A stretch of 64,000 nucleotides of DNA from Streptomyces sp. V4I2 (lineage in GTDB: Bacteria > Actinomycetota > Actinomycetes > Streptomycetales > Streptomycetaceae): positions 8,990,001 to 9,054,000 of the forward strand of contig NZ_JAUSZM010000003.1 in NCBI RefSeq assembly GCF_030817655.1, in the 5' to 3' direction. A model generated the notes under the pieces. That model was not told where the DNA came from and did no database searches. It worked only from the letters and a program-made list of their open reading frames with translations. Shown here piece by piece: positions 51,571-60,445 of this stretch; the first letter of the stretch is position 1, and every line of letters starts with the position of its first letter. Position numbers and translations under genes: made by a program.

Positions 51571-52344
51571 TGCTACGGAAGGAGCTCATCGAGGAGAGCG
51601 TGGGCTGGGACACGGTGAACTGGTCCAGGGCGCTCGCCTTTTGGGAACGGCGCACGAGCCTGTGCCCGACCGGACTGCGGGCTCTGGAGGTGGGCGCCGG
51701 CGGCACGCACGGAAACCTCACACTGTGGCTCGCCGCGAAGGGTTTCCGCGTTGTGCTCGGGCGTGGAGGAGCCGTCGGACGCGCTTCGCCACTGTCACGC
51801 CGCCTACGGGGTCGGGCAGGCTGTTGAGTACAGGCGATCGACGTGCTGGACCTCCCGCACACCGCGAGCTTCGATGTGGTCGCCTTCAAGTCGCTGCTCG
51901 GATTCTTCGGCATCGGTGACGAGGACGCGGTGACGCGGCAGCGCACCGCGGTGCGGAACATGTGGGGGGCTCTGCGGGCCGGCGGCGAACTGTGGTTCGC
52001 CCAAGGAGTGCGAGGCAGCCGGGTACGCGAGGCACTTTGCAATCACTTCGGCTGGGGGCAGAGAGGCTGGGACTACCCTTCGCTGGGGGAGATCGGCACT
52101 CTGCTGTCTCCTTTCGAGGGCTACGACTTCCGACGCTCGGGGTTCTCGGTCTGCTGGGGCGCTCGGAGAGGCAGCGTCGCGCCCTGGGGGGTGGTGGACC
52201 GGATCGTCTGCGAGCGCCTCGCACCCGAAACCGCGCTACATCGTCGCCGGTGTCGCACGCAAAGGACCCTGCTCCACAACCAGCGTCACGGGCACGGGAC
52301 GGCGCCGCCTGTCCGGTCAGTCGGACACCTGCGCCCCGCGGTAG
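51567..52344 (+). pseudogene. SAM-dependent methyltransferase with three frameshifts
   Basis: Starts MMLRKELIEESVGWDTVNWS with motif I ALEVGAGGTHGNLTLWLA, then loses frame at about 51753. The next frame continues CSGVEEPSDALRHCHAAYGV and returns to the first frame near 51835 with IDVLDLPHTASFDVVAFKSL. A third shift near 52226 leads to KPRYIVAGVARKG and a stop at 52344. Joined, the pieces form one methyltransferase of about 258 residues. The uncorrected first frame stops at 51827. Either a decayed gene or clustered sequencing errors; the start overlaps the epimerase stop (ATGA), so it was once coupled. Confidence 0.82.
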
Positions 52345-53288
52345 TAGCCGATGATCTCCGCGGCCGTCATCTCCCGCTCCCGTTTGCGCCCCAGGAAGTA
52401 GACGGCCGACGCGTCGTCCTCCGCGAAGGTCGGTGGGACCAGGTGGTCGAGGGCGCGCAGCCAGAACATGAGGCCCCGCAGCGCACGGCCCGCGAGAGGA
52501 GAGCGGGTCAGGCCCCGAATCGCATGGTCGACGCTCCACAGGAGTTGGGTGCCGGGGCCGGCGACGGAGCCTGCGGCAAGTTCCTCGAACCGGCGGAAGA
52601 GATATCGATGGCCGCTCGCGGTGAAACGCGTGAAGTCGTGGGCACCGGCGTGCACTTGTTGCAGGAACGGTGTCTCCGCGTAGACGAGACCGCCGTCCGT
52701 GAGCACCCGGTGGATCTCGGCGACGACCAGGCCCGGATCGAGTACATGCTCCAGTACGGCCTGCACCAGTACCGCGTCGACGCTCGCCGCGGGCAGCGGA
52801 ATCCCATGGGCATCGGCGATGAACTGGGTCAGCGGGCTGCCGATGATGTCGAAGCCGATCACCTGGACCCGCGGATCGCGGTAGACCGCGTCCACGCCGT
52901 TGCCGACGGTGGCCCCGCCGACGACAAGCAGTCTCGGCGAGGGGCCGGGAAGACCGCGCAGCAGCAGGTCGATGTTGCGGGCGGCGACGCGGTTGGGAGG
53001 CTTGACGATGCGGCGCAGGGGAGCGGGAAGTCCCTCGGCACCCGTGGCGGTCGGCAGCTCCGCCGCGTCACGGCGACCGGCCCGTGCCAACACCGCCGCC
53101 CGGTCCACGACACTGCGCTCGAAGTCGACGAGCACCGGCCATGGCCCGGCCCAGGGGAAGGCCGCCGGGGCATGGCACGGGCAGGCCGGAGCGGTGCAAC
53201 GGAAGCCGCCGGGCTCGGACACCACGTCCGACCGGCAGCGCGGGCACACCAGCAGCTGTTCGACGGCTGTCAGCTCGGCGAGGGGCAT
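52317..53288 (-). CDS. SAM-dependent methyltransferase with N-terminal zinc ribbon
   Basis: Protein of 323 residues. An N-terminal Cys cluster (LLVCPRCRSD, FRCTAPACPCH) forms a Trm112-like zinc ribbon. The class I methyltransferase domain follows, with LLVVGGATVGNGV (motif I), VIGFDIIGS (motif II) and VLVQAVLEHVLDPGLVVAEI. This layout is common beside glycan clusters, where such proteins methylate sugars. The ATG at 53288 is preferred over one at 53327, which has no ribosome site. Divergent from the glycosyltransferase at 53400, with motif D between. Confidence 0.88.
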   Translation of the reverse strand: MPLAELTAVEQLLVCPRCRSDVVSEPGGFRCTAPACPCHAPAAFPWAGPWPVLVDFERSVVDRAAVLARAGRRDAAELPTATGAEGLPAPLRRIVKPPNRVAARNIDLLLRGLPGPSPRLLVVGGATVGNGVDAVYRDPRVQVIGFDIIGSPLTQFIADAHGIPLPAASVDAVLVQAVLEHVLDPGLVVAEIHRVLTDGGLVYAETPFLQQVHAGAHDFTRFTASGHRYLFRRFEELAAGSVAGPGTQLLWSVDHAIRGLTRSPLAGRALRGLMFWLRALDHLVPPTFAEDDASAVYFLGRKREREMTAAEIIGYYRGAQVSD

Positions 53289-53358
53289 ACGGGATCCCTT
53301 CGACTCGACGCGCCTCGTACACCCCATCTTGTGGCGGATTGCCTAGAATCGCTCGAAG

Positions 53359-53377
53359 AGTACAGTGTATATATACG
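53359..53377 (+). promoter_or_regulatory. Shared AT-rich motif D
   Basis: AGTACA-GT-GTATATATACG, between the divergent methyltransferase (start 53288) and glycosyltransferase (start 53400) genes, only 22 bases before the latter's ATG, so any promoter here would give a very short leader. Confidence 0.68.
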
Positions 53378-53399
53378 CTTGAAACCCCGGCGGTGATCG

Positions 53400-54674
53400 A
53401 TGACGCGGAGCGGGACACCTGTCGCTTACTCGCGGCCGTCGGACGCAACGGCCGCCGACTGGCCCACGCCACCCCCGAAGGTGGCGCCGACGGCGCTGCT
53501 GCCGTCGCCGCCGGCGCTGCCCCGCATCAAGGTCCTGCACGTCATCACGCGGTTCCACGCGGGAGCTGGTGGTAACACGCTGCTGTCGGCCGTGGGCATG
53601 GACCCCAACCGGTACGAGGTCTGGATCACCGGAGTGCCGGGCGGCGAACTGTGGGAGCGGGCCAGGGCCGCCGGGGTACGCACGGTCGAGATACCGGGAT
53701 ACCGGCACACCCTGACCCCCGCGGATCTGCTGGTTCTGTGGCGGCTGGTGCGGCTCCTCCGGCGGGAGCGGTTCACCGTAGTGCACACCCACTCGGCCAA
53801 GGGGGGATTCCTCGGCCGGATCGCCGCGCGGCTGTGCCGCACACCCGTGGTGGTGCACACTTTCCACGGCTTCAGCTTCCATCCGTACCAGTCCCGGCCC
53901 AGGCGCACGGCCTACCGCTGTCTGGAGCGGGCGACGCGCCGCTTCACCCATCGGTTCCTCGCCGTCGCGCCGCGCGTGGCCGAGCAGGCCGTCGAGGAGC
54001 GACTGGCCCCGCCGGGTCGCGTACAGGTGGTGCCGTCCGCGGTGGACCTGCGGCACATCCCCGAGCGGTTCCAGCCCGTCGCCCGACATGTGCTCGGCGT
54101 GCCCCGCAGTACGACTCTCGTCGGCACGGTCGGCCGGATCGACGCACAGAAGGCCCCGCTGGACTTCGTCCGGATGGCCGCCGCAGTACATGCCGAGCAC
54201 CCGAACACAGCGTTCATCATGGTCGGTGACGGGCCGCTGGCGGAGGAGGTCCAACGGCTCGCCGCTGAGCTCGGTGTGCGCATGCGGATCACTGGTTACC
54301 GGCCGGACGCCACCTGGCTGGTCGCTGCGATGGACATCTTCGTGATCACGTCGCTTTACGAAGGCCTCGGCCGTGCACTCACCGAGGCCCTTGCCACCGG
54401 CCGCCCGGTTGTCGCGACGGCTGTCAATGGTGTGCCCGATCTGGTGGAGCACGGTGCTACCGGGCTGCTCGCGAGGCCTACCGACCCGGAGGGGCTGGCC
54501 CGCGCGGTCGGCTGGCTGCTGGACCACCCGCGTGAGGCTTGCGCCATGGGGGAGCAGGGGCGCGAGCGTGTGCGGGAGGCCTTTGCGCCGGAGGTGATGT
54601 GCGCTGCGATCGACAACTGTTACTGCGGGCTGCTGGGGCTTCCGGTGCCGCAGCCGGGTCCAGGATGGCGGTGA
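53400..54674 (+). CDS. GT4 glycosyltransferase
   Basis: GT-B glycosyltransferase of 424 residues. A Pro/Ala-rich N-terminal 40 residues precedes IKVLHVITRFHAGAGGNTLL. Acceptor domain: VVHTHSAKGGFLGRIAA and VVHTFHGFSFHPYQ. Donor domain: TLVGTVGRIDAQKAPLDFVR, FIMVGDGPLAEEVQRLA and the EX7E motif in LYEGLGRALTEALA. The sequence type resembles capsular/EPS transferases of the EpsF/WcaL kind. ATG at 53400; an upstream GTG (53393) is out of frame. Its end overlaps an IS3 fragment on the other strand. Confidence 0.92.
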   Translation: MTRSGTPVAYSRPSDATAADWPTPPPKVAPTALLPSPPALPRIKVLHVITRFHAGAGGNTLLSAVGMDPNRYEVWITGVPGGELWERARAAGVRTVEIPGYRHTLTPADLLVLWRLVRLLRRERFTVVHTHSAKGGFLGRIAARLCRTPVVVHTFHGFSFHPYQSRPRRTAYRCLERATRRFTHRFLAVAPRVAEQAVEERLAPPGRVQVVPSAVDLRHIPERFQPVARHVLGVPRSTTLVGTVGRIDAQKAPLDFVRMAAAVHAEHPNTAFIMVGDGPLAEEVQRLAAELGVRMRITGYRPDATWLVAAMDIFVITSLYEGLGRALTEALATGRPVVATAVNGVPDLVEHGATGLLARPTDPEGLARAVGWLLDHPREACAMGEQGRERVREAFAPEVMCAAIDNCYCGLLGLPVPQPGPGWR

Positions 54675-54774
54675 TCAACTGCTTGCCCCGGACGGCGCCA
54701 GCGATGCCGATCGCGTGCATCAGGCACTCGACCTTGCAGCGGGCCACTCGGTGGCCCTGGCGGTTGAGCTCCTG
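54661..54774 (-). pseudogene. IS3-family transposase (OrfB) fragment
   Basis: The minus strand reads QELNRQGHRVARCKVECLMH then AIGIAGAVRGKQLITAI, matching the N-terminal HTH_21-type segment of IS3 OrfB transposases (usual form RQGxxVARCTVERLMRxLGLxGxxRGK). Only about 38 codons remain, immediately before the tandem glycosyltransferase array. Confidence 0.8.
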
Positions 54775-54835
54775 CTAGAGCGTGTTGTCAGCGCCGTGTG
54801 CGGTGCTGTCGTTGTGCTTGGCTACTGGTCGGCGT

Positions 54836-56038
54836 TCAAGGAAGCAGTGTTCGGAGGAGTTGGAGGTAGCGGTCGGTCAGGGCGGGCCAGGCATAGTGTT
54901 CGACGGCGCGCTGTCGGCCGGCTGTGCCCATGCGGTTGGCGAGGTCGCCGTCCTGGAGCAGGCGTCGGCAGGCGGCGGCCAGCGCTGCGGGGTCGTCCGG
55001 TGGGACGAGCAGCCCGTTGATGCCGGGGGTGACAATGTAGGGGATACCTCCCACGTCGGAACCTACGATGGGTGTGCCGCAGGCCATCGCTTCGATCAGC
55101 GCAAGCGGGTGGCATTCTGCCTCTGTTCGTGAGGCTAGTGCGATCATCGCGGCGCTTTGCACTGCGGCGACGAGGGCATCCCCGGTGAGTGCGCCGGTGA
55201 ATTCCACGCGGTCGGTGATGCCGAGTTGCTTGGCGAGTGCGATGTGGTCGGGGAGGGCGTCCCCGTCGCCCACCAAGCGCAGTCGTGCGTCGGGCAGGTC
55301 GGACAGGACCGCGAACGCGCGCAGCAGGACGTCGATGCCTTTCCATGACGACCCGCGTTCCATGCGTCCGACGTAGAGGATGGTGCGTGGCCGTGTCGAA
55401 GCGGGCGGGCCCGGGGTGAATTGTTCGACATCGACACCGGGCGTGATCTGGATGGCGCCCGGACGGCCGGAGGCCAATGAAACCGGTGACACGGCGACGA
55501 GCGCACGGGCGCGCGCGAACACGCGGGGCAGGATGTGCCGCTCGTACCAGCCGAGCAGCGTGTCGCGGAACCTGTGGCCTTTGATCATGGATCCGGAGTG
55601 GTAGGTCATGACGGTCGGGCGCCGCCCGGACGAGAAGACCGCCAGATCCCCCAGCCCGGGCAGCGGGCCGTGGGCGTTGACAATGTCGACCTTGAGCCGA
55701 CGCAGCCAGCGGCGCACCTGCAGAGGCCACAGCGGACTGACCGGCGCGTTGACCAACCGGTGTGACCATGTCCCCAGACGGATGACCGGCACGTCACCCT
55801 CGACCCGGACCGAGGTACGCCACCCGGTCGTGTTCGCGGTGATGACGACGGCACGCAGTGCAGGGTCGTCGGCGACTGCGCGGGCGATACGGGCGGCATA
55901 GTTCTCGACGCCACCGATGTGCGGCGGGTAGTAGGGCGCGACGACGGCAACAGTGCGCAGCGGGCTGCGGCTGTGTTCTGCGGCACGATCGAACACCTTG
56001 ACTGTGTGGTCGGGCTGGCGCTCCGAGGCGATCTTCAT
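54836..56038 (-). CDS. GT4 glycosyltransferase, array copy 1
   Basis: GT-B glycosyltransferase of 400 residues starting MKIASERQPDHTVKVFDRAA. Acceptor domain VVAPYYPPHIGGVENYAARI; donor domain TILYVGRMERGSSWKGIDVL and EX7E in EAECHPLALIE. Segment types: leader type A, loop 1 WSHRLVNAPVSP, loop 2 SGSMIKGHRFRDTLLGW, block ARALVAVSPVSLASGRP, DVEQF, and donor type P (MIALASRTEAECHP, YIVTPGINGLLVPPDDPAAL); tail LLRTLLP. Its N-terminal two thirds match copy 2, while its donor end matches copies 4 and 5, marking a crossover within the gene. The frame remains open upstream of the start only because of the repeat; the MKIASE start is common to copies 1-3. Confidence 0.92.
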   Translation of the reverse strand: MKIASERQPDHTVKVFDRAAEHSRSPLRTVAVVAPYYPPHIGGVENYAARIARAVADDPALRAVVITANTTGWRTSVRVEGDVPVIRLGTWSHRLVNAPVSPLWPLQVRRWLRRLKVDIVNAHGPLPGLGDLAVFSSGRRPTVMTYHSGSMIKGHRFRDTLLGWYERHILPRVFARARALVAVSPVSLASGRPGAIQITPGVDVEQFTPGPPASTRPRTILYVGRMERGSSWKGIDVLLRAFAVLSDLPDARLRLVGDGDALPDHIALAKQLGITDRVEFTGALTGDALVAAVQSAAMIALASRTEAECHPLALIEAMACGTPIVGSDVGGIPYIVTPGINGLLVPPDDPAALAAACRRLLQDGDLANRMGTAGRQRAVEHYAWPALTDRYLQLLRTLLP

Positions 56039-56112
56039 CGTGTCATGACCTTTCCAAGAGGGTCGCTGTCGAGGAACTCCTCGTTGCCGCCGTGCGGCCC
56101 ACGGTGTTGCCC

Positions 56113-57426
56113 TTATCTGCTCCGGTGCGCCGTGCTGCTTGCCGAGCAGCCTGCCGAGGGCGGGGCCGAGCGTGTTGTCAGCGCCGTGGGCGGCGCTGTC
56201 GTTGTGCTTGGCGGGGCGGGTGCCGTACAGGGGAGTGTTCGGAGGAGTTGGAGGTAGCGGTCGGTCAGGGCGGGCCAGGCATAGTGTTCGACGGCGCGCT
56301 GTCGGCCGGCTGTGCCCATGCGGTTGGCGAGGTCGCCGTCCTGGAGCAGCCGTCGGCAGGCGGCGGCCAGCGCGTCTGCGTCGCCCGGGGGGACCAGCAC
56401 CCCTGTAACGCCAGGGGCGATAACCTCCGGGATACCTCCCACGTCGGACCCCACCACGGGTGTGCCGCAGGCCATCGCTTCGGCCAGTACCATGCCGAAG
56501 GACTCCGCCTCCGTCAGTGATGGCAGCACCAGCATGGTGGCGCTTTGCACTGCGGCGACGAGGGCATCCCCGGTGAGTGCGCCGGTGAATTCCACGCGGT
56601 CGGTGATGCCGAGTTGCTTGGCGAGTGCGATGTGGTCGGGGAGGGCGTCCCCGTCGCCCACCAAGCGCAGTCGTGCGTCGGGCAGGTCGGACAGGACCGC
56701 GAACGCGCGCAGCAGGACGTCGATGCCTTTCCATGACGACCCGCGTTCCATGCGTCCGACGTAGAGGATGGTGCGTGGCCGTGTCGAAGCGGGCGGGCCC
56801 GGGGTGAATTGTTCGACATCGACACCGGGCGTGATCTGGATGGCGCCCGGACGGCCGGAGGCCAATGAAACCGGTGACACGGCGACGAGCGCACGGGCGC
56901 GCGCGAACACGCGGGGCAGGATGTGCCGCTCGTACCAGCCGAGCAGCGTGTCGCGGAACCTGTGGCCTTTGATCATGGATCCGGAGTGGTAGGTCATGAC
57001 GGTCGGGCGCCGCCCGGACGAGAAGACCGCCAGATCCCCCAGCCCGGGCACCGGGCCGTGGGCGTTGACAATGTCGACCTTGAGCCGACGCAGCCAGCGG
57101 CGCACCTGCAGAGGCCACAGCGGACTGACCGGCGCGTTGACCAACCGGTGTGACCATGTCCCCAGCCGGATGACCGGCACGTCACCCTCGACCCGGACCG
57201 AGGTACGCCACCCGGTCGTGTTCGCGGTGATGACGACGGCACGCAGTGCAGGGTCGTCGGCGACTGCGCGGGCGATACGGGCGGCATAGTTCTCGACGCC
57301 ACCGATGTGCGGCGGGTAGTTGGGCGCGACGACGGCAACAGTGCGCAGCGGGCTGCGGCTGTGTTCTGCGGCACGATCGAACACCTTGACTGTGTGGTCG
57401 GGCTGGCGCTCCGAGGCGATCTTCAT
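56113..57426 (-). CDS. GT4 glycosyltransferase, array copy 2
   Basis: Protein of 437 residues, nearly identical to copy 1 over the acceptor domain (leader A, loop 1 WSHRLVNAPVSP, loop 2 SGSMIKGHRFRDTLLGW). The donor segment switches to type Q (MLVLPSLTEAESFG, EVIAPGVTGVLVPPGDADAL; EX7E in EAESFGMVLAE). The tail is the second kind: after LLRTL it reads PCTAPAPPS and runs 37 residues into the spacer, ending in a low-complexity Ser/Thr/Ala/Pro stretch, unlike the clean LLP ending of copies 1, 3 and 5. Confidence 0.9.
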   Translation of the reverse strand: MKIASERQPDHTVKVFDRAAEHSRSPLRTVAVVAPNYPPHIGGVENYAARIARAVADDPALRAVVITANTTGWRTSVRVEGDVPVIRLGTWSHRLVNAPVSPLWPLQVRRWLRRLKVDIVNAHGPVPGLGDLAVFSSGRRPTVMTYHSGSMIKGHRFRDTLLGWYERHILPRVFARARALVAVSPVSLASGRPGAIQITPGVDVEQFTPGPPASTRPRTILYVGRMERGSSWKGIDVLLRAFAVLSDLPDARLRLVGDGDALPDHIALAKQLGITDRVEFTGALTGDALVAAVQSATMLVLPSLTEAESFGMVLAEAMACGTPVVGSDVGGIPEVIAPGVTGVLVPPGDADALAAACRRLLQDGDLANRMGTAGRQRAVEHYAWPALTDRYLQLLRTLPCTAPAPPSTTTAPPTALTTRSAPPSAGCSASSTAHRSR

Positions 57427-57613
57427 CGTGTCATGACCTTTCCAAGAGGGTCGGTGTCGAGGAACTCCTCGTTGCCGCCGTGCGGCCCACGGTGTTGCCC
57501 TTATCTGCTCCGGTGCGCCGTGCTGCTTGCCGAGCAGCCTGCCGAGGGCGGGGCCGAGCGTGTTGTCAGCGCCGTGGGCGGCGCTGTCGTTGTGCTTGGC
57601 AACTGGTCGGCGT

Positions 57614-58813
57614 TCAAGGAAGCAGTGATCGGAAGAGTTGGAGGTAGCGGTCGGTCAGGGCGGGCCAGGCATAGTGTTCGACGGCGCGCTGTCGGCCGGC
57701 TGTGCCCATGCGGTTGGCGAGGTCGCCGTCCTGGAGCAGCCGTCGGCAGGCGGCGGCCAGCGCGTCTGCGTCGCCCGGGGGGACCAGCACCCCTGTAACG
57801 CCAGGGGCGATAACCTCCGGGATACCTCCCACGTCGGACCCCACCACGGGTGTGCCGCAGGCCATCGCTTCGGCCAGTACCATGCCGAAGGACTCCGCCT
57901 CCGTCAGTGATGGCAGCACCAGCATGGTGGCGCTTTGCACTGCGGCGACGAGGGCATCCCCGGTGAGTGCGCCGGTGAATTCCACGCGGTCGGTGATGCC
58001 GAGTTGCTTGGCGAGTGCGATGTGGTCGGGGAGGGCGTCCCCGTCGCCCACCAAGCGCAGTCGTGCGTCGGGCAGGTCGGACAGGACCGCGAACGCGCGC
58101 AGCAGGACGTCGACACCTTTCCACGGCGATGCGCGAAGCATGCGTCCGACGTAGAGGATGGTGCGTGGCCGTGTCGAAGCGGGCGGGCCCGGGGTGAACC
58201 GTTCCAGGTCGACACCGGGCGTGATCTGGATGGCGCCCGGACGGCCGGAGGCCAATGAAACCGGTGACACGGCGACGAGCGCACGGGCGCGCGCGAACAC
58301 GCGGGGCAGGATGTGCCGCTCGTACCAGCCGACAAGAGGGTCGCGCAACCTGTGGCCGTCGATCATAGATGCGCAGTGGTAGGTCATGACGGTCGGGCGC
58401 CGCCCGGACGAGAAGACCGCCAGATCCCCCAGCCCGGGCACCGGGCCGTGGGCGTTGACAATGTCGACCTTGAGCCGACGCAGCCAGCGGCGCACCTGCA
58501 GAGGCCACAGCGGGCTGAGCGGCGTGTTCGACAGCCGAGCCCATGTCCCCAGCCGGATGACCGGCACGTCACCCTCGACCCGGACCGAGGTACGCCACCC
58601 GGTCGTGTTCGCGGTGATGACGACGGCACGCAGTGCAGGGTCGTCGGCGACTGCGCGGGCGATACGGGCGGCATAGTTCTCGACGCCACCGATGTGCGGC
58701 GGGTAGTAGGGCGCGACGACGGCAACAGTGCGCAGCGGGCTGCGGCTGTGTTCTGCGGCACGATCGAACACCTTGACTGTGTGGTCGGGCTGGCGCTCCG
58801 AGGCGATCTTCAT
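57614..58813 (-). CDS. GT4 glycosyltransferase, array copy 3
   Basis: Protein of 399 residues. Leader A as in copies 1 and 2, but loop 1 is WARLSNTPLSP (as in copy 4), loop 2 is its own type CASMIDGHRLRDPLVGW, the later block is DLERF, and the donor entry is MLRASPWKGVDVL, unique to this copy. The donor end is type Q, as in copy 2; tail LFRSLLP. The differences at loop 2 fall in the acceptor-facing part of GT-B enzymes, so acceptor specificity may differ. Confidence 0.92.
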   Translation of the reverse strand: MKIASERQPDHTVKVFDRAAEHSRSPLRTVAVVAPYYPPHIGGVENYAARIARAVADDPALRAVVITANTTGWRTSVRVEGDVPVIRLGTWARLSNTPLSPLWPLQVRRWLRRLKVDIVNAHGPVPGLGDLAVFSSGRRPTVMTYHCASMIDGHRLRDPLVGWYERHILPRVFARARALVAVSPVSLASGRPGAIQITPGVDLERFTPGPPASTRPRTILYVGRMLRASPWKGVDVLLRAFAVLSDLPDARLRLVGDGDALPDHIALAKQLGITDRVEFTGALTGDALVAAVQSATMLVLPSLTEAESFGMVLAEAMACGTPVVGSDVGGIPEVIAPGVTGVLVPPGDADALAAACRRLLQDGDLANRMGTAGRQRAVEHYAWPALTDRYLQLFRSLLP

Positions 58814-58962
58814 CGTGTCATGACCTTTCCAAGAGGGTCGCTGTCGAGGAACTCCTCGATGCCGCCGTGCGGCCCACGGTGTTGCCCAATGCTCCGGAGT
58901 GCCATGCTGGCCGAACCGACCGTCGAGGGCAGCGCTGCGTGGACGGCAGTGCCGAGCCTGTC

Positions 58963-60210
58963 TCAGCGTGCCGCACGGCGCTGTCGTCGTGATCGGCGGC
59001 GGACGGGTGCCGTACGGGGGAGTGTTCGGAGGAGTTGGAGGTAGCGGTCGGTCAGGGCGGGCCAGGCGTAGCGTTCGACGGCGCGCTGTCGGCCGGCTGT
59101 GCCCATGCGGTCGGCGAGGTCGCCGTCCTGGAGCAGGCGTCGGCAGGCGGCGGCCAGCGCTGCGGGGTCGTCCGGTGGGACGAGCAGCCCGTTGATGCCG
59201 GGGGTGACAATGTAGGGGATACCTCCCACGTCGGAACCTACGATGGGTGTGCCGCAGGCCATCGCTTCGATCAGCGCAAGCGGGTGGCATTCTGCCTCTG
59301 TTCGTGAGGCTAGTGCGATCATCGCGGCGCTTTGCACTGCGGCGACGAGGGCATCCCCGGTGAGTGCGCCGGTGAATTCCACGCGGTCGGTGATGCCGAG
59401 TTGCTTGGCGAGTGCGATGTGGTCGGGGAGGGCGTCCCCGTCGCCCACCAAGCGCAGTCGTGCGTCGGGCAGGTCGGACAGGACCGCGAACGCGCGCAGC
59501 AGGACGTCGATGCCTTTCCATGACGACCCGCGTTCCATGCGTCCGACGTAGAGGATGGTGCGTGGCCGTGTCGAAGCGGGCGGGCCCGGGGTGAACCGTT
59601 CCAGGTCGACACCGGGCGTGATCTGGATGGCGCCCGGGTAACGGGAGGCCAGCGACACCGGTGCCTCGGCGACGAGCGCACTGGCGCGCGCGAACACGCG
59701 GGGCAGGATGTGCCGCTCGTACCAGCCGAGCAGTCGGTCGACGCCGCTGCGTCCCTTGATCATGGATCCGGAGTGGTAGGTCATGACGGTCGGGCGCCGC
59801 CCGGACGAGAAGACCGCCAGATCCCCCAGCCCGGGCACCGGGCCGTGGGCGTTGACAATGTCGACCTTGAGCCGACGCAGCCAGCGGCGCACCTGCAGAG
59901 GCCACAGCGGGCTGAGCGGCGTGTTCGACAGCCGAGCCCATGTCCCCAGCCGGATGACCGGCACGTCACCCTCGACCCGGACCGAGGTACGCCACCCGGT
60001 CGTGTTCGCGGTGATGACGACGGCACGCAGTGCAGGGTCGTCGGCGACTGCGCGGGCGATACGGGCGGCATAGTTCTCGACGCCGCCGATGCGCGGCGGG
60101 TAGTTGGGCGCGACGACGGCAACAGTGCGCACGGGATGGCTCCTTCTATCGACAGCACGGTCGAAGACCTCGACAGTGCGGTCGGATTGATGCCCCCAGA
60201 CGATCTTCAT
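58963..60210 (-). CDS. GT4 glycosyltransferase, array copy 4
   Basis: Protein of 415 residues with leader type B (MKIVWGHQSDRTVEVFDRAV), shared in part with copy 5. Loop 1 is WARLSNTPLSP (as copy 3), loop 2 is SGSMIKGRSGVDRLLGW (unique), block ASALVAEAPVSLASRYP (as copy 5), donor entry MERGSSWKGIDVL and donor end type P (as copies 1 and 5). The tail PRTAPVRRR is the extended kind also seen in copy 2. First gene of the array in the direction of transcription, 318 bp downstream of motif E. Confidence 0.92.
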   Translation of the reverse strand: MKIVWGHQSDRTVEVFDRAVDRRSHPVRTVAVVAPNYPPRIGGVENYAARIARAVADDPALRAVVITANTTGWRTSVRVEGDVPVIRLGTWARLSNTPLSPLWPLQVRRWLRRLKVDIVNAHGPVPGLGDLAVFSSGRRPTVMTYHSGSMIKGRSGVDRLLGWYERHILPRVFARASALVAEAPVSLASRYPGAIQITPGVDLERFTPGPPASTRPRTILYVGRMERGSSWKGIDVLLRAFAVLSDLPDARLRLVGDGDALPDHIALAKQLGITDRVEFTGALTGDALVAAVQSAAMIALASRTEAECHPLALIEAMACGTPIVGSDVGGIPYIVTPGINGLLVPPDDPAALAAACRRLLQDGDLADRMGTAGRQRAVERYAWPALTDRYLQLLRTLPRTAPVRRRSRRQRRAAR

Positions 60211-60309
60211 CCTGTCGTAACCTCCCCGGAGTGCTGTTTGAGGGCGTCGAAGAACTCCTCAAACTCGGACCACCCCGCCGCTCCGCCACGCCTGCTGAGT
60301 AGCCCGTGG

Positions 60310-60445
60310 AGGCCGGCACCAAGCGCGCCGTTGGCCGACTATGCCCATGCGGTCGGCAAGGTCGCCGTCCTGCATCACGGCCGACACGCCGCAGTCGGCG
60401 CATCCGCGTCGCCCGGCGGAATCCGCAGTCCGTGCCCCGTGCGCT
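60310..60445 (-). pseudogene. Decayed C-terminal fragment of a sixth array glycosyltransferase
   Basis: The minus strand reads RIPPGDADAPTAACRP and, one frame over, MQDGDLADRMGIVGQRRA. These match LVPPGDADALAAACRR and LLQDGDLADRMGTAGRQRA of the array proteins (donor type Q). A frameshift and stop separate the two pieces. Confidence 0.75.

Larger units (their letters stand above)
54836..60210 (-). repeat. Tandem array of four mosaic glycosyltransferase units, about 1.39 kb each
   Basis: Gene starts at 56038, 57426, 58813 and 60210 are spaced 1388, 1387 and 1397 bp. Long stretches are identical between units, including most of the central region and, for units 1-3, the leader after each start (CGTGTCATGACCTTTCCAAG). 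Differences are confined to blocks that recur in different combinations. The left boundary is an IS3 relic; the right side has a decayed sixth copy and a fused fifth copy. Confidence 0.93.

Noticed and set aside
54836..57157. A 774-codon continuous frame covering two array units as one giant glycosyltransferase
   Set aside because: Only the last 400 codons encode the enzyme; the upstream part is a shadow frame through copy 2 that stays open because of high GC. The common MKIASE start is used instead. The same applies to 57614-59941.
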